NCBI RefSeq assembly: GCF_016031635.1
Contig: NZ_JACEGD010000011.1
Span: forward strand, 124,001-188,000
DNA length: 64,000 nucleotides
DNA from: Bradyrhizobium diversitatis
GTDB lineage: Bacteria > Pseudomonadota > Alphaproteobacteria > Rhizobiales > Xanthobacteraceae
Reading direction: 5' to 3'
In this document: piece by piece, positions 53,836 through 62,309 of the stretch
Layout: every line of letters begins with the position of its first letter
Numbering within the stretch: the first letter of the stretch is position 1
Program-made: the position numbers and the translations under genes
The notes under the pieces: model-generated
Told to the model about the DNA's origin: nothing
Seen by the model: only the letters and a program-made list of their open reading frames with translations
Databases searched by the model: none

Positions 53836-55440
53836 TCAGTACACATCCGCCTGGAAGCGGCCGGTCTTCTTCAGCTCGGCGACGAAGCTGACGGCTTCGT
53901 CGGTCGAACGTGCGCCGAACTGGGCGACGATGTCGACCAGCGCGCGCTCGACGTCCTTGGCCATGCGCTTGGCGTCGCCGCAGATGTAGAGGTGCGCGCC
54001 GTCGGCAAGCCAGGTCCACAATTCGCGGCCGACCTCGCGCATGCGGTCCTGCACGTAAAACTTCTTCTCGCCGTCGCGCGACCAGGCCAGCGACAGGCGC
54101 GTGAGCACGCCCGATGTCTTCATGGCGTTGAGCTCGTCCTGGTAAAGGAAGTCGCAATCGCTGCGCTGATGGCCGAAGAACAGCCAGTTCTTGCCGGGCG
54201 CACCGGTCGCCTTGCGGTCGAGCAGGAAGGCGCGGAACGGCGCGATGCCGGTGCCGGGGCCGATCATGATGATCGGCGTCTTCGGGTCCTGCGGTAGGCC
54301 GAAACCGTGCGCCTTCTGCACGTAGACCTTGAGCTTGTCGCCGTCATTGATGCGCTCGCCGAGGAAGGTCGAGGCGACGCCGAGCCGCTTGCGCTTGCCG
54401 ATGACGTAGCGCACGGAGTCCACCGTCAGCGACAGCCTTCCGGGCGTCGCATTGTGCGAAGACGAGATCGAGTAGAGTCGCGGCTGCAGCGGCTCCAGCG
54501 CCTCGACGAAGGCCTCGGGATGCGGCCGCGTGCCGGAAAACTTCTGGAGCGCCGCCATCACGTCGAGGGTGGCGGCATCGCCGTCGGGATCCTCGCCCTG
54601 CGCCAGCGCCCGCGCCTTCTCGCGCGCCGCGCCGCCGGTGATGAACGAGATCAGCTCGAACAGCGTGTCGGGTGCCGGCGACAGCGAGACGTCGCCGATC
54701 AGCACCTCGCGCAGCGTCTTGCCATTGATCTTCGTCGTATGGGAGGCGCCGAGCAGCGCGATGATCTGGTCGACGAGGCCGACATCGTTGCGCGGGAACA
54801 CGCCGAAACTGTCGCCGACGACGTAGTCGAGCTTGCTGTCGGAGAGATCGAACTCGACGTGATAGGTCTCCTTCTCCGACTTCCCCTTGTTGAGAAGGCG
54901 GCGTGACAGGAAGGTTGCGGTCACGGGGTTGTCGCGCGAGCGGCCCGGCTCTGCGATCGTCACGGTCACGGCCGGCGCCGCCGCGTCCGGCTTGTCGGCC
55001 GATTTGGCCACCGGGGCCTTGTCGAGCTCTTCGTACAGCGACTTCAGCATCCGCGCGGTTTCCTTGCCGCCGGGAACGCAGAGGTTGAGCCGTGCTTCGC
55101 TGCGACTCGCGATCGCCTCCGAATAATCGTGGCAATTATAGCCGCACTGGCCGCAGTCCTGCTGCGCCATCGCCGCCATCATCTTGCGACGCAGGGGCCG
55201 TCCCTCGGCGAGCTTCATCCGCTCGGCAATCGGCATGGTCTGGTCGTGCCACGGCGCCTCGCCATCGTCGCCGTCGCCGGCTTGTATGACGGCAGCGCCC
55301 TGCTCCGCCGACAATGGAGTTGCGACGTCGGGCGACAGCAGGCCGGCGAAGAAGCCGTTCAGCCAGGAGCGTTGCGCGTCCGAGAACGGTGCGCTGGGTG
55401 GGATGATGTCGAGCTTGGGTGGAGGGGTGATCTGGTTCAT
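53836..55440 (-). CDS. NADPH-dependent reductase subunit (CysJ-like) with Fe-S motif in place of flavodoxin
   Basis: 534 residues. C-terminal two-thirds is a ferredoxin-NADP reductase/CysJ-type module: FAD motif RLYSISSSH, NADPH motifs GPGTGIAPFRAFL, FFGHQRSDCDFLY and YICGDAKRMAKDVERAL, ending DVY. The usual N-terminal FMN-flavodoxin domain is absent; instead residues about 90-125 hold DCGQCGYNCHDYSEAI ... LNLCVPGG, the four-Cys Fe-S motif seen in RnfB-type proteins. It overlaps the nirA stop by 4 nt, so it most likely supplies electrons to that nitrite reductase. Often annotated as sulfite reductase alpha. Confidence 0.88.
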   Translation of the reverse strand: MNQITPPPKLDIIPPSAPFSDAQRSWLNGFFAGLLSPDVATPLSAEQGAAVIQAGDGDDGEAPWHDQTMPIAERMKLAEGRPLRRKMMAAMAQQDCGQCGYNCHDYSEAIASRSEARLNLCVPGGKETARMLKSLYEELDKAPVAKSADKPDAAAPAVTVTIAEPGRSRDNPVTATFLSRRLLNKGKSEKETYHVEFDLSDSKLDYVVGDSFGVFPRNDVGLVDQIIALLGASHTTKINGKTLREVLIGDVSLSPAPDTLFELISFITGGAAREKARALAQGEDPDGDAATLDVMAALQKFSGTRPHPEAFVEALEPLQPRLYSISSSHNATPGRLSLTVDSVRYVIGKRKRLGVASTFLGERINDGDKLKVYVQKAHGFGLPQDPKTPIIMIGPGTGIAPFRAFLLDRKATGAPGKNWLFFGHQRSDCDFLYQDELNAMKTSGVLTRLSLAWSRDGEKKFYVQDRMREVGRELWTWLADGAHLYICGDAKRMAKDVERALVDIVAQFGARSTDEAVSFVAELKKTGRFQADVY

Positions 55441-57218
55441 GCGGACACCTGTGCATCGGCAAGCTTGCGCAGCGTTTCGCCGTCATGGCGGCGCGCAAAA
55501 GACAGGAACGTTTCTTCGGGAGATGAGCGATGGGCGATGTAGGCCTTGAGCAGCGCTTCGACCGTCTTCGGCGCGTCCTCGGCCTTGAGGTCGTGATAGA
55601 CCTCCTGCCCGACATCGGCGTCGGGACCAAAGCCGCCGCCGGTGAAGAGATGGTAGCCCTCGACCGTATCTTCCTCGCCGACCGGCACACGCGCGCCGAT
55701 CAGGCCGATATCGCTGATGTAATGCTGCGCGCAGGAATGGTGACAGCCGGTGACGTGGATGTTGACCGGCTTGTCCATCGCCACGCGCGGCTCGCACCAG
55801 TCGCCGATCTCGGCAGCATGGCGCTTGGTGTTCGCCGCGGCGAAGCGGCAACCGGCGTTGCCGGTGCACGCGATCAGGCCGGCGCGGATGTGCGAGGCCT
55901 GCACGGCGAGTCCGATCTGCTTGATCGCCGCGACCGCAAGCTCGACATTCTCGTCGCGCACGCCCGGGATCAAGAGGTTCTGCCAGACGGTGAGGCGGAT
56001 CTCGCCGTCGCCAAGGTCGCGCGCGACCTTGGCAAGGCCCCGCATCTGATCGGAGCTGAGCTTGCCGAGTGTCAGCGATACGCCGATCCAGTTGAGGCCG
56101 GCCTGTTTCTGCTTGTGCACGCCGATATGGGCCATGCGATCCGCCGCGGGGCGCGGGAGAAACGCCTCTTCCGGCACGCGCGTGAACGGCGTCTTCAAGC
56201 GCTCCTCGACCAGCTTGAGAAAGCCGTCATGGCCCATGGCGTCGAGCACGTATTTCAGTCGCGCCTTGTTGCGGTTGGTGCGGTCGCCATGGTCGATGAA
56301 CACGCGCACGATGGCGTCGGCGACGGCGGTCGCCTGCTCCGGCCTGACGATGATGCCGGAATATTTTGCAAAGTCCTTGTGGCCGGTGATGCCGCCGAGG
56401 CCGAGGCGGAACCAGACGCCGGGCTCAACGCCGAACCCGTCCTTCACCTCGTAGGCGGTGAAGGCGATGTCGTTGGTCTCCTCGAGCACCGCGATCCTGC
56501 CGGCACCGTCGAAGGCGACGTTGAACTTGCGCGGCAGGCCGTAGAGCGAGCGATCGTTGAGGATGTGGTAGTGCCACTCGCGCGCATAGGGCCGCGTGTC
56601 GATCAACTCCTGCGGATCGATTCCGGCCGTCGACGTTCCCGTCACGTTGCGGATGTTGTCGGCGCCGGAGCCGCGCGAGCACAGGCCGAGGTCCTGGATA
56701 CCCTCGATCAGCTTCACCGCATGCTTCGGCGGAATCTCGCGAAGCTGGAGGTTGGCGCGCGTCGTGACGTGGCTGTAGGGGCCGCAGAGCTCATCGGCGA
56801 GATCGGCAAGGCCCGACAGCTGCCAGTGCTTCATGATGCCGTTCGGAATGCGCAGGCGGCACATGTAGGAATCCTGCGTCGGCGCGACGTAGAAGATTCC
56901 GTAATAGCGCCAGCGGAAATTGTCCGCCGGATTCGGCGGGGTGTTGTCGAGCGCCTGCTGGCGCAGCCGCGGATAGGCATCGAAGGGATGCTCGTCGCGC
57001 TTGAACTTCTCCTGGTCGGCGAGCTTCTTGCCCGACGCGATCACCTTGTCCTGCGCCTTGATGTGCACGGCATCGGGACCAACAGGCTCGGCATTCGCCT
57101 TGCCGGCACCCGCGCCGAGACCGCGGCCGACCCGGCTGATCTGCAAGCCGGTCGTGAAGCCTTCGAGATAGCGTTTCTGCTCGTCGGTGAAATCGACTGA
57201 GAGCGTTTCGATTTTCAT
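55437..57218 (-). CDS. nirA: Siroheme nitrite reductase, NirA (ferredoxin) type
   Basis: 593 residues with the two-fold siroheme reductase architecture. Fe-S/siroheme Cys motifs: CTGNAGCRFA (about 450) and TGCHHSCAQHYISDIGL (about 500). Earlier motifs: TTRANLQLREIP, GADNIRNVTGTSTAGIDP, LPRKFNVAFDG and RLTVWQNLLIPG. Reduces nitrite to ammonium in assimilation; sulfite reductase is the alternative, but nasS/nasT directly upstream favour nitrite. The ATG at 57218 (MKIETLSVDF) has no close ribosome-binding site; AGGAG lies 14 nt upstream. The 334-nt leader probably carries an antitermination element. Confidence 0.9.
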   Translation of the reverse strand: MKIETLSVDFTDEQKRYLEGFTTGLQISRVGRGLGAGAGKANAEPVGPDAVHIKAQDKVIASGKKLADQEKFKRDEHPFDAYPRLRQQALDNTPPNPADNFRWRYYGIFYVAPTQDSYMCRLRIPNGIMKHWQLSGLADLADELCGPYSHVTTRANLQLREIPPKHAVKLIEGIQDLGLCSRGSGADNIRNVTGTSTAGIDPQELIDTRPYAREWHYHILNDRSLYGLPRKFNVAFDGAGRIAVLEETNDIAFTAYEVKDGFGVEPGVWFRLGLGGITGHKDFAKYSGIIVRPEQATAVADAIVRVFIDHGDRTNRNKARLKYVLDAMGHDGFLKLVEERLKTPFTRVPEEAFLPRPAADRMAHIGVHKQKQAGLNWIGVSLTLGKLSSDQMRGLAKVARDLGDGEIRLTVWQNLLIPGVRDENVELAVAAIKQIGLAVQASHIRAGLIACTGNAGCRFAAANTKRHAAEIGDWCEPRVAMDKPVNIHVTGCHHSCAQHYISDIGLIGARVPVGEEDTVEGYHLFTGGGFGPDADVGQEVYHDLKAEDAPKTVEALLKAYIAHRSSPEETFLSFARRHDGETLRKLADAQVSA

Positions 57219-57321
57219 GGTCGGTAACGAAGCTCCTGCGGCCACCAAAGTGGCTTCGACGGGAATTGTGCGACCCGCGGGGAACTCGGCCGGCTCAAGA
57301 GCCCGCTTCGCAACCCGACGG

Positions 57322-57348
57322 TCCGTTCAGCTTCGTTGCTGTGGGACT
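57322..57348 (-). promoter_or_regulatory. Candidate ANTAR (NasT) target hexaloop hairpin
   Basis: RNA sense: GUCC-CA-CAGC-AACGAA-GCUG-AAC-GGAC. Inner stem CAGC/GCTG (57341-57328) closes a six-base loop AACGAA with A at position 1 and G at position 4, the bases conserved in ANTAR target hexaloops. An outer GTCC/GGAC stem flanks it. Confidence 0.5.
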
Positions 57349-57363
57349 TGGCTCAGCAGGCAC

Positions 57364-57421
57364 CTATGACAAGCTGGCCGCAGCGCAACATTCAAGTTGC
57401 GTGCCAGCTCGATCGACATAG
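57364..57421 (-). other. Three-tier stem-loop in nirA leader
   Basis: Outer CTATG/CATAG, middle AGCTGGC/GCCAGCT (7 bp) and inner CGCAAC/GTTGCG (6 bp) stems around a six-base loop TTGAAT (RNA sense). The loop size fits a two-hexaloop ANTAR target, but bases 1 and 4 do not match the usual A and G. Confidence 0.5.
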
Positions 57422-57552
57422 AAAACCTTCAAATATCAGGTGATTAGGACAGCCCATGGGAAATACTGGTCCGAGAGCTCTCCCGAAATTCGAGCAGTCA
57501 GCCCAAACATTAGCCAACGAGCTTACGTGCCCGAAAACGAAGCAGATCCGAA

Positions 57553-58716
57553 TCAGGCCTTCCAGCGCCCGACCTCGAAGGCCTCCAGATGCCACCGGAT
57601 GTTGTCGGGATCGAAGGCGGGTCCGGCGAAGGCGCCGAACGCCGCTGGAGCTTCAACGGGCGCCGTGCTGCCCAAGGCTGCGTCGTAAAGGTCGGGCCTG
57701 AACACCGCCATTGCCGTCTTGACGCCGTCCGGGGTCAGGGCCGTCTGCCCCCAACGCACCATCTGGGCATAGAGCCAGGCGGCCTGGACCGGATCGGGGC
57801 GCCCTGCTCCCTCGCGCCCAACGAGGAGATAGCGGCCGCTTTCGCGGAAGGTGCCGTCGGGCGAGATCTTGAGGCGTCCGTCGAGCGTGCGCTGGATGAC
57901 CTCCGCATCGACGCCGATCCGCTCCGGCTGGGCCAGGATCTGCGCCACCTCCGTGCGGTTCGCTGGATGCTCGATGAACTCGGCGGCTTTCACGGCCGCG
58001 CGCACCAGCGCCGCGACCAGGTCCGGATTCTTGTCGGCCCAGGCCTGGCGGACGGCCAGCACCTTCTCGGCCGCACGGATCAGGATGTCGGAGACGAAAT
58101 GCAGGATATGCCCGATGCCGAGATCGACCGCGACCGAATTCCAGGGCGCGCCGACACAGAACGCATCGACATGGCCGTTCCTGAGGCTGTCGACCATGTA
58201 GGGCGGCGGCAGCACCACGAGGCGCACGTCCTCGTCGGGATCGACGCCCGCCGCGGCCATCCAGAACCGCAATTGATAATTGTGGGTGGAGAACGGGAAG
58301 GTCATGCCGAAGGTCAGCGGCTCGGCCCCTGCCTTGCGCCTGATGGCAACGACCTTCGCCAGTGCTTTCGCAGTCGCCATCGGGTCAAACCGATCGCCGT
58401 CGATCACCTCCATCAGCGCGGCATGGAGCGCCGGCGACACCGTGATGGCATTGCCGTTGATGCCGAGATTGAAGGGCGCAGCGATCGGCACCTTGACGTG
58501 ACCGAGCCCGAGCGAGGACGCGATCGCCACCGGCGCCAGCAGATGTGCGGCGTCGAACAAGCCGATATTGAGCTTGTCGCGGACGTTGGACCAGGAGACC
58601 TCGCGCACCAGCTCGACGTCGAGCCCCTCGGCTGCGGCAAATCCCTTGTCGACGGCGACGATCAGGGCGGCGGCATCGACCAGCGGAATGAACCCGATGC
58701 GGAGGGGAACGGTCAT
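57553..58716 (-). CDS. nasS: Nitrate-sensor solute-binding protein NasS (NrtA/CmpA-like, no signal peptide)
   Basis: 387 residues. Starts directly with the mature fold, MTVPLRIGFIPLVDAAALIV, with no export signal, so it is cytoplasmic, unlike the transporter protein NrtA. CmpA/NrtA-type segments: FNLGINGNAITVSP, FPFSTHNYQLRFWM, FCVGAPWNSVAVDLGIGH and DNIRWHLEAFEVGRWK. In the known system NasS binds NasT without nitrate and releases it when nitrate is bound. Its ATG overlaps the nasT stop by 4 nt. Confidence 0.9.
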   Translation of the reverse strand: MTVPLRIGFIPLVDAAALIVAVDKGFAAAEGLDVELVREVSWSNVRDKLNIGLFDAAHLLAPVAIASSLGLGHVKVPIAAPFNLGINGNAITVSPALHAALMEVIDGDRFDPMATAKALAKVVAIRRKAGAEPLTFGMTFPFSTHNYQLRFWMAAAGVDPDEDVRLVVLPPPYMVDSLRNGHVDAFCVGAPWNSVAVDLGIGHILHFVSDILIRAAEKVLAVRQAWADKNPDLVAALVRAAVKAAEFIEHPANRTEVAQILAQPERIGVDAEVIQRTLDGRLKISPDGTFRESGRYLLVGREGAGRPDPVQAAWLYAQMVRWGQTALTPDGVKTAMAVFRPDLYDAALGSTAPVEAPAAFGAFAGPAFDPDNIRWHLEAFEVGRWKA

Positions 58717-59303
58717 TTCAGCATCTCCGACGCGGTGATGATCGACTGCGCGATCTCGCCGATCTTCTTCTTCTCGCGCATCGCGGTGGAGCGCAGCAGC
58801 ACATAGGCCTCGTCCTCGGTCAGGCCCTTCACCTTCATCAGAATGCCCTTGGCGCGCTCGATGACCTTGCGGTCCTCGAGCTGCGACTTGGTCCGCTCCA
58901 GCTCTTCCTGGAGCTTGGCGAAGGCGTTGAAGCGCGACACGCAGAGGTCGAGGATCGGCTTGATGCGCTCCTTCTTCAGCCCGTCGACGATGTAGGCGGA
59001 CACCCCCGCCTCGACCGAGGCCTGGATCGAGGCTGAATCGCTCTGGTCCACGAACATGGCGATCGGCCGCTTCACCGCGCGGCTGACCTGGAACATCGCC
59101 TCCAGCACGTCGCGGCTGGGGTTCTCCAGGTCGATCAGGATGATGTCGGGGTCCACCGCATAAATACGGGCGAGCAGGCTCTGCATCTCGCTGATATGGA
59201 CGACCTGGGTGAACCCGGCGTCCCGCAACCCTTCCTCGAGGATCGCGGCCCTGACAGGGCTCTCGTCGACGATCACGATTTTGGGCGACTGTTCGGCGCT
59301 CAT
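58713..59303 (-). CDS. nasT: ANTAR-domain antiterminator NasT
   Basis: 196 residues: receiver-like domain (KIVIVDESPVRAAILEEGLR; Asp in DIILIDLENPS) and a C-terminal ANTAR RNA-binding domain, ERAKGILMKVKGLTEDEAYV ... REKKKIGEIAQSI. NasT promotes read-through of leader terminators in nitrate assimilation genes when freed by NasS. The leader of nirA downstream is the obvious target. Divergent from rimO. Confidence 0.93.
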   Translation of the reverse strand: MSAEQSPKIVIVDESPVRAAILEEGLRDAGFTQVVHISEMQSLLARIYAVDPDIILIDLENPSRDVLEAMFQVSRAVKRPIAMFVDQSDSASIQASVEAGVSAYIVDGLKKERIKPILDLCVSRFNAFAKLQEELERTKSQLEDRKVIERAKGILMKVKGLTEDEAYVLLRSTAMREKKKIGEIAQSIITASEMLK

Positions 59304-59413
59304 GGCTCACTCGCGGCGGGTGATTCATCCATAGCACGCCGGTACGCCCTGCAAAGGGTTGTAATTATGGGCAATTGGGACTAGCTCAGGCCGGTCAATC
59401 AGGCAGTTCAGAT

Positions 59414-60739
59414 ATGGATCAGACGGCTGCGCCCAAGGTCAGCTTCGTGTCACTCGGGTGTCCCAAGGCATTGGTGGATTCCGAGCGCATCATCACGCGC
59501 CTGCGCGCGGAGGGCTATGAGCTCGCCCGCAAGCATGACGGGGCCGACATCGTCATCGTCAACACCTGCGGCTTCCTCGACAGCGCCAAGCAGGAATCGC
59601 TTTCGGCGATCGGCGAGGCCATGGCCGAGAACGGCAAGGTGATCGTGACCGGCTGCATGGGCGCGGAACCGGAAGCGATCGAGCAGGCCTATCCGGGCGT
59701 GCTCTCGATCACCGGTCCGCAGCAATACGAGAGCGTGCTCGATGCCGTGCATCGCGCGCTGCCGCCCGCGCACAATCCGCATCTCGACCTGGTGCCGCCG
59801 CAGGGCATCAAGCTGACGCCGCGCCACTACGCCTATTTGAAGATTTCCGAGGGCTGCAACAACCGCTGCACCTTCTGCATCATCCCGAAGCTGCGCGGCG
59901 ACTTGGTCTCGCGCCCGGCCAATGACGTGCTGCGCGAGGCCGAGCGCCTGGTCGGCGCCGGCGTCAAGGAGCTCCTGGTGATCTCGCAGGACACCTCCGC
60001 CTACGGCGTCGATCTCAAATATGCAGAGAGCCCGTGGAAGGACCGCCAGGTCCGCGCCAGATTCCTCGACCTCGCGCGCGAGCTCGGCGAGTTGGGCGCC
60101 TGGGTCCGGCTGCAATATGTCTACCCCTACCCGCATGTCGACGAGGTCATCGCGCTGATGAACGAGGGCAAGGTGCTGCCCTATCTCGACATCCCGTTCC
60201 AGCATGCGAGCCCCGAGGTCTTGAAGGCGATGAAGCGTCCGGCGGCGCAGGACAAGACGCTGGCGCGGATCAAGCGCTGGCGCGAGGAATGTCCCGAACT
60301 CGCTTTGCGTTCGACCTTCATCGTCGGCTTTCCCGGCGAGACCGATGCTGACTTTGCCTATCTGCTCGACTGGCTCGATGAGGCCGAGATCGATCGTCTC
60401 GGCTGCTTCAAGTACGAGCCGGTCGCCGGCGCAACGTCGAACGCGATCGAGAACCCGGTGCCGGAAGAGGTCAAGCAGGAGCGCTACAACGCGCTGATGG
60501 CCCGCCAGCAGAAGATCTCGGCGCGCAGGCTGAAGCGCAAGCTCGGGACGCGCCAGCAGGTCATCATCGACGAGGTCGGCCCGACCGTCGCCAAAGGTCG
60601 CTCCAAGGCCGACGCGCCGGAGATCGACGGCGCGGTCTATCTAACCAGCCGCCGCCCCTTGCGCGTCGGCGAGATCGTCACCGCCAAGATCGAGCGCGCG
60701 GACCAATACGATCTGCACGGCAGCGTCGCGGGGTTCTGA
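59414..60739 (+). CDS. rimO: Ribosomal protein uS12 methylthiotransferase
   Basis: 441 residues. N-terminal UPF0004 domain with Fe-S Cys in [26 protein letters not shown] and VTGCMGAE; radical [18 protein letters not shown] (about 150-164); [11 protein letters not shown]-terminal TRAM domain. Methylthiolates Asp of ribosomal protein S12. The ATG at 59414 ([15 protein letters not shown]) fits the conserved start. Confidence 0.96.
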   Translation: MDQTAAPKVSFVSLGCPKALVDSERIITRLRAEGYELARKHDGADIVIVNTCGFLDSAKQESLSAIGEAMAENGKVIVTGCMGAEPEAIEQAYPGVLSITGPQQYESVLDAVHRALPPAHNPHLDLVPPQGIKLTPRHYAYLKISEGCNNRCTFCIIPKLRGDLVSRPANDVLREAERLVGAGVKELLVISQDTSAYGVDLKYAESPWKDRQVRARFLDLARELGELGAWVRLQYVYPYPHVDEVIALMNEGKVLPYLDIPFQHASPEVLKAMKRPAAQDKTLARIKRWREECPELALRSTFIVGFPGETDADFAYLLDWLDEAEIDRLGCFKYEPVAGATSNAIENPVPEEVKQERYNALMARQQKISARRLKRKLGTRQQVIIDEVGPTVAKGRSKADAPEIDGAVYLTSRRPLRVGEIVTAKIERADQYDLHGSVAGF

Positions 60740-60750
60740 GGGCGTTCCGT

Positions 60751-60811
60751 CATTGCGAGCGCGGCGAAGCAATCAGTATCTTTTCGCGGAGGTTGCTTCG
60801 CTCGCGGCAAT
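60751..60811. repeat. Palindromic repeat after rimO
   Basis: CATTGCGAGCGCGGCGAAGC... (60751-60772) facing TTGCTTCGCTCGCGGCAAT (60793-60811): the CATTGCGAGCG-GAAGCAATCC family widely seen in alphaproteobacterial spacers. Confidence 0.75.
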
Positions 60812-60838
60812 CAGCCACGCGAGATTACCCCTCCATCA

Positions 60839-60986
60839 CCGTCATCCTAAGGCGTTCGCTCTGCGGCGCAACTACGCCGTAGGGCGAGCCTCGAGGATAA
60901 CGGCCCGGCTGCATCCCGGCCGCTCATCCTTCGAGGCTCTGCTTGCGATGGGTCCGCATCGCAAGCAGAGCACCTCAGGATGACGG
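60839..60986. repeat. Composite palindromic repeat
   Basis: Outer arms CCGTCATCCT (60839-60848) and AGGATGACGG (60977-60986). Inside is a perfect 15-bp hairpin, GCTCTGCTTGCGATG (60936-60950) with its complement (60957-60971). Belongs to another dispersed repeat family; adjoins the previous one. Confidence 0.75.
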
Positions 60987-61032
60987 AGTCACATTCGGGT
61001 TCGCTGCACTCGAAACGGCGATGTGGATGTAG

Positions 61033-61974
61033 TCACGCCAGCCATTTCGGCACCCAGCGCTCCGGCCTTGGAGCGCGGGCGAGATCAGCCTTCGCTTCGG
61101 ATAGCAGCGCAGGCTCGCCGTCGATGGTCGGGCGCACATCGTATTCGAAGCTCGGCATGACGCGGCCGTCGGCATAGAGGCCGAACTTCATCGCATACCA
61201 TAGCCCGAGTTCGGGCTGCGCGCGGCGCATCTCCTCGCGCAGATCGCGAAGCAGGGATTCGATCGAGGCGGCTTGCTCGAACGGCTGCGGCCCGCGCGAC
61301 AGGACGCGCGCCTCGTACTGCTTGCCGACGATCGCGACGTCGAAATGCGTCTTGTCCCAGGCGTTCTTGCCCTTGGGCAGATGCGCGGCAAGCCGCCAGC
61401 CGAGCTCGGCCATCAAGCGGTGATTGGCCCAATAGTCCTCGCGATCCCTGCTCCATTTTTCGACGAAGCCGCGGAAGTCGGGCAGGTCCGGCGCACCTTC
61501 TTCAGCTGTCGACTTGTCGCCAGCCGGCTGCCCGGCGAGCCATTGCGCGAGCTCGACCGTCTGACACGCGACATCCTCATGCGGCCGCAGATCGCTCCAG
61601 GCGCGGTCGAAGGCCTGCGATGTGAGCTTGCCGAGCAAAGCATCGAGGCTCGGCGCGAGCAGTTCGTAGTGGCCCTCCGATCCCAGCCCCACGATCGGCG
61701 GATCGTCGCGGTCGAGACCGGCACCATACCAGCCACCCACGGCCGAGCCGTCCGCCAATCGCATGAACAGCGAGAACCTGTCGCGCAGGGGACTGCCGTC
61801 GACGATCGGCGCATGATCTGCGAACTGGCCTTGCAGCGCGAAGCAGCCGACGCTGCCCCAGGGACGTCCCTCGAGCCAGCCGGCAAAGTCGACCAGCAGC
61901 CGCGGCGTCTCGATCCCCGGCGGAAATGCGCCGCGAATGCTGTCGAGGTCGATCGGATAAGGCGTGTCGGACAA
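61033..61974 (-). CDS. Hypothetical protein, possible immunity-type (SUKH/YezG-like) fold
   Basis: About 313 residues if started at TTG 61974 (LSDTPYPIDLDSIRG); an alternative TTG at 62040 has a better ribosome-binding site (GAGGT, 7 nt). Two halves are visible: an N-terminal part with DFAGWLEGRPWGSVGCFALQ and GSEGHYELLAPSLDALLGKL, suggestive of SMI1/KNR4 folds, and a C-terminal part with LGLWYAMKFGLYADGRVMPS-FEYDVRP, suggestive of YezG-like immunity proteins. These resemblances are weak recollections. No toxin gene is adjacent. Soluble, no signal peptide. Confidence 0.6.
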   Translation of the reverse strand: MSDTPYPIDLDSIRGAFPPGIETPRLLVDFAGWLEGRPWGSVGCFALQGQFADHAPIVDGSPLRDRFSLFMRLADGSAVGGWYGAGLDRDDPPIVGLGSEGHYELLAPSLDALLGKLTSQAFDRAWSDLRPHEDVACQTVELAQWLAGQPAGDKSTAEEGAPDLPDFRGFVEKWSRDREDYWANHRLMAELGWRLAAHLPKGKNAWDKTHFDVAIVGKQYEARVLSRGPQPFEQAASIESLLRDLREEMRRAQPELGLWYAMKFGLYADGRVMPSFEYDVRPTIDGEPALLSEAKADLARAPRPERWVPKWLA

Positions 61975-62309
61975 GGCTGAAAACTGTTTCGTTGGTCCCG
62001 CCCTCTTGGTCCGAGCCGCCGTGCGTCCGGTTCGAACCAATTCGCGTACCTCGATCACAAACGCGCCAGCGACGCGATGGTTTCTGCGCGGCGACAATGA
62101 AATGGCGGGAAACCAGCGGTATCCGGCGCGGACTATGCGCGCGCCGGTAACCGCGTCGGCCTCATTCGCACGCTTCGTCGTCTCGGCTGCCGCAGCGCTC
62201 CGCGCGAGACAGCCAGCGGAGCGTATTGTGACACTATAGTGCATTCACGCAGAGGTCACGGACTCGGCCTAACTCTGCCCGCGCTTTTCAACGCGAGCGA
62301 GGAACGAGG
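61975..62309. other. Spacer with uncertain 5' coding part
   Basis: 335 nt between the hypothetical gene and the Mpo1-like gene. The minus frame stays open to 62244, so part may code for an N-terminal extension of the hypothetical protein; otherwise nothing recognised. Confidence 0.45.

Larger units (their letters stand above)
57219..57552. promoter_or_regulatory. nirA leader region
   Basis: 334-nt spacer between nasS and nirA with no gene, containing two structured elements on the minus strand (57328-57341 and 57364-57421) plus a GCCAC/GTGGC hairpin at 57241-57254 just before the nirA AGGAG. Suits an RNA leader controlled by NasT; I could not identify a terminator with a U-run. Confidence 0.5.

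Noticed and set aside
55530..57200. 556-codon plus-strand frame opposite nirA
   Set aside because: Shadow of nirA; no recognisable domain, and nirA is certain.
57553..59337. Single 594-codon frame covering nasS and nasT as one fused gene
   Set aside because: The N-terminal 200 codons are nasT read in a different frame; nasS has its own ATG with the usual ATGA overlap.
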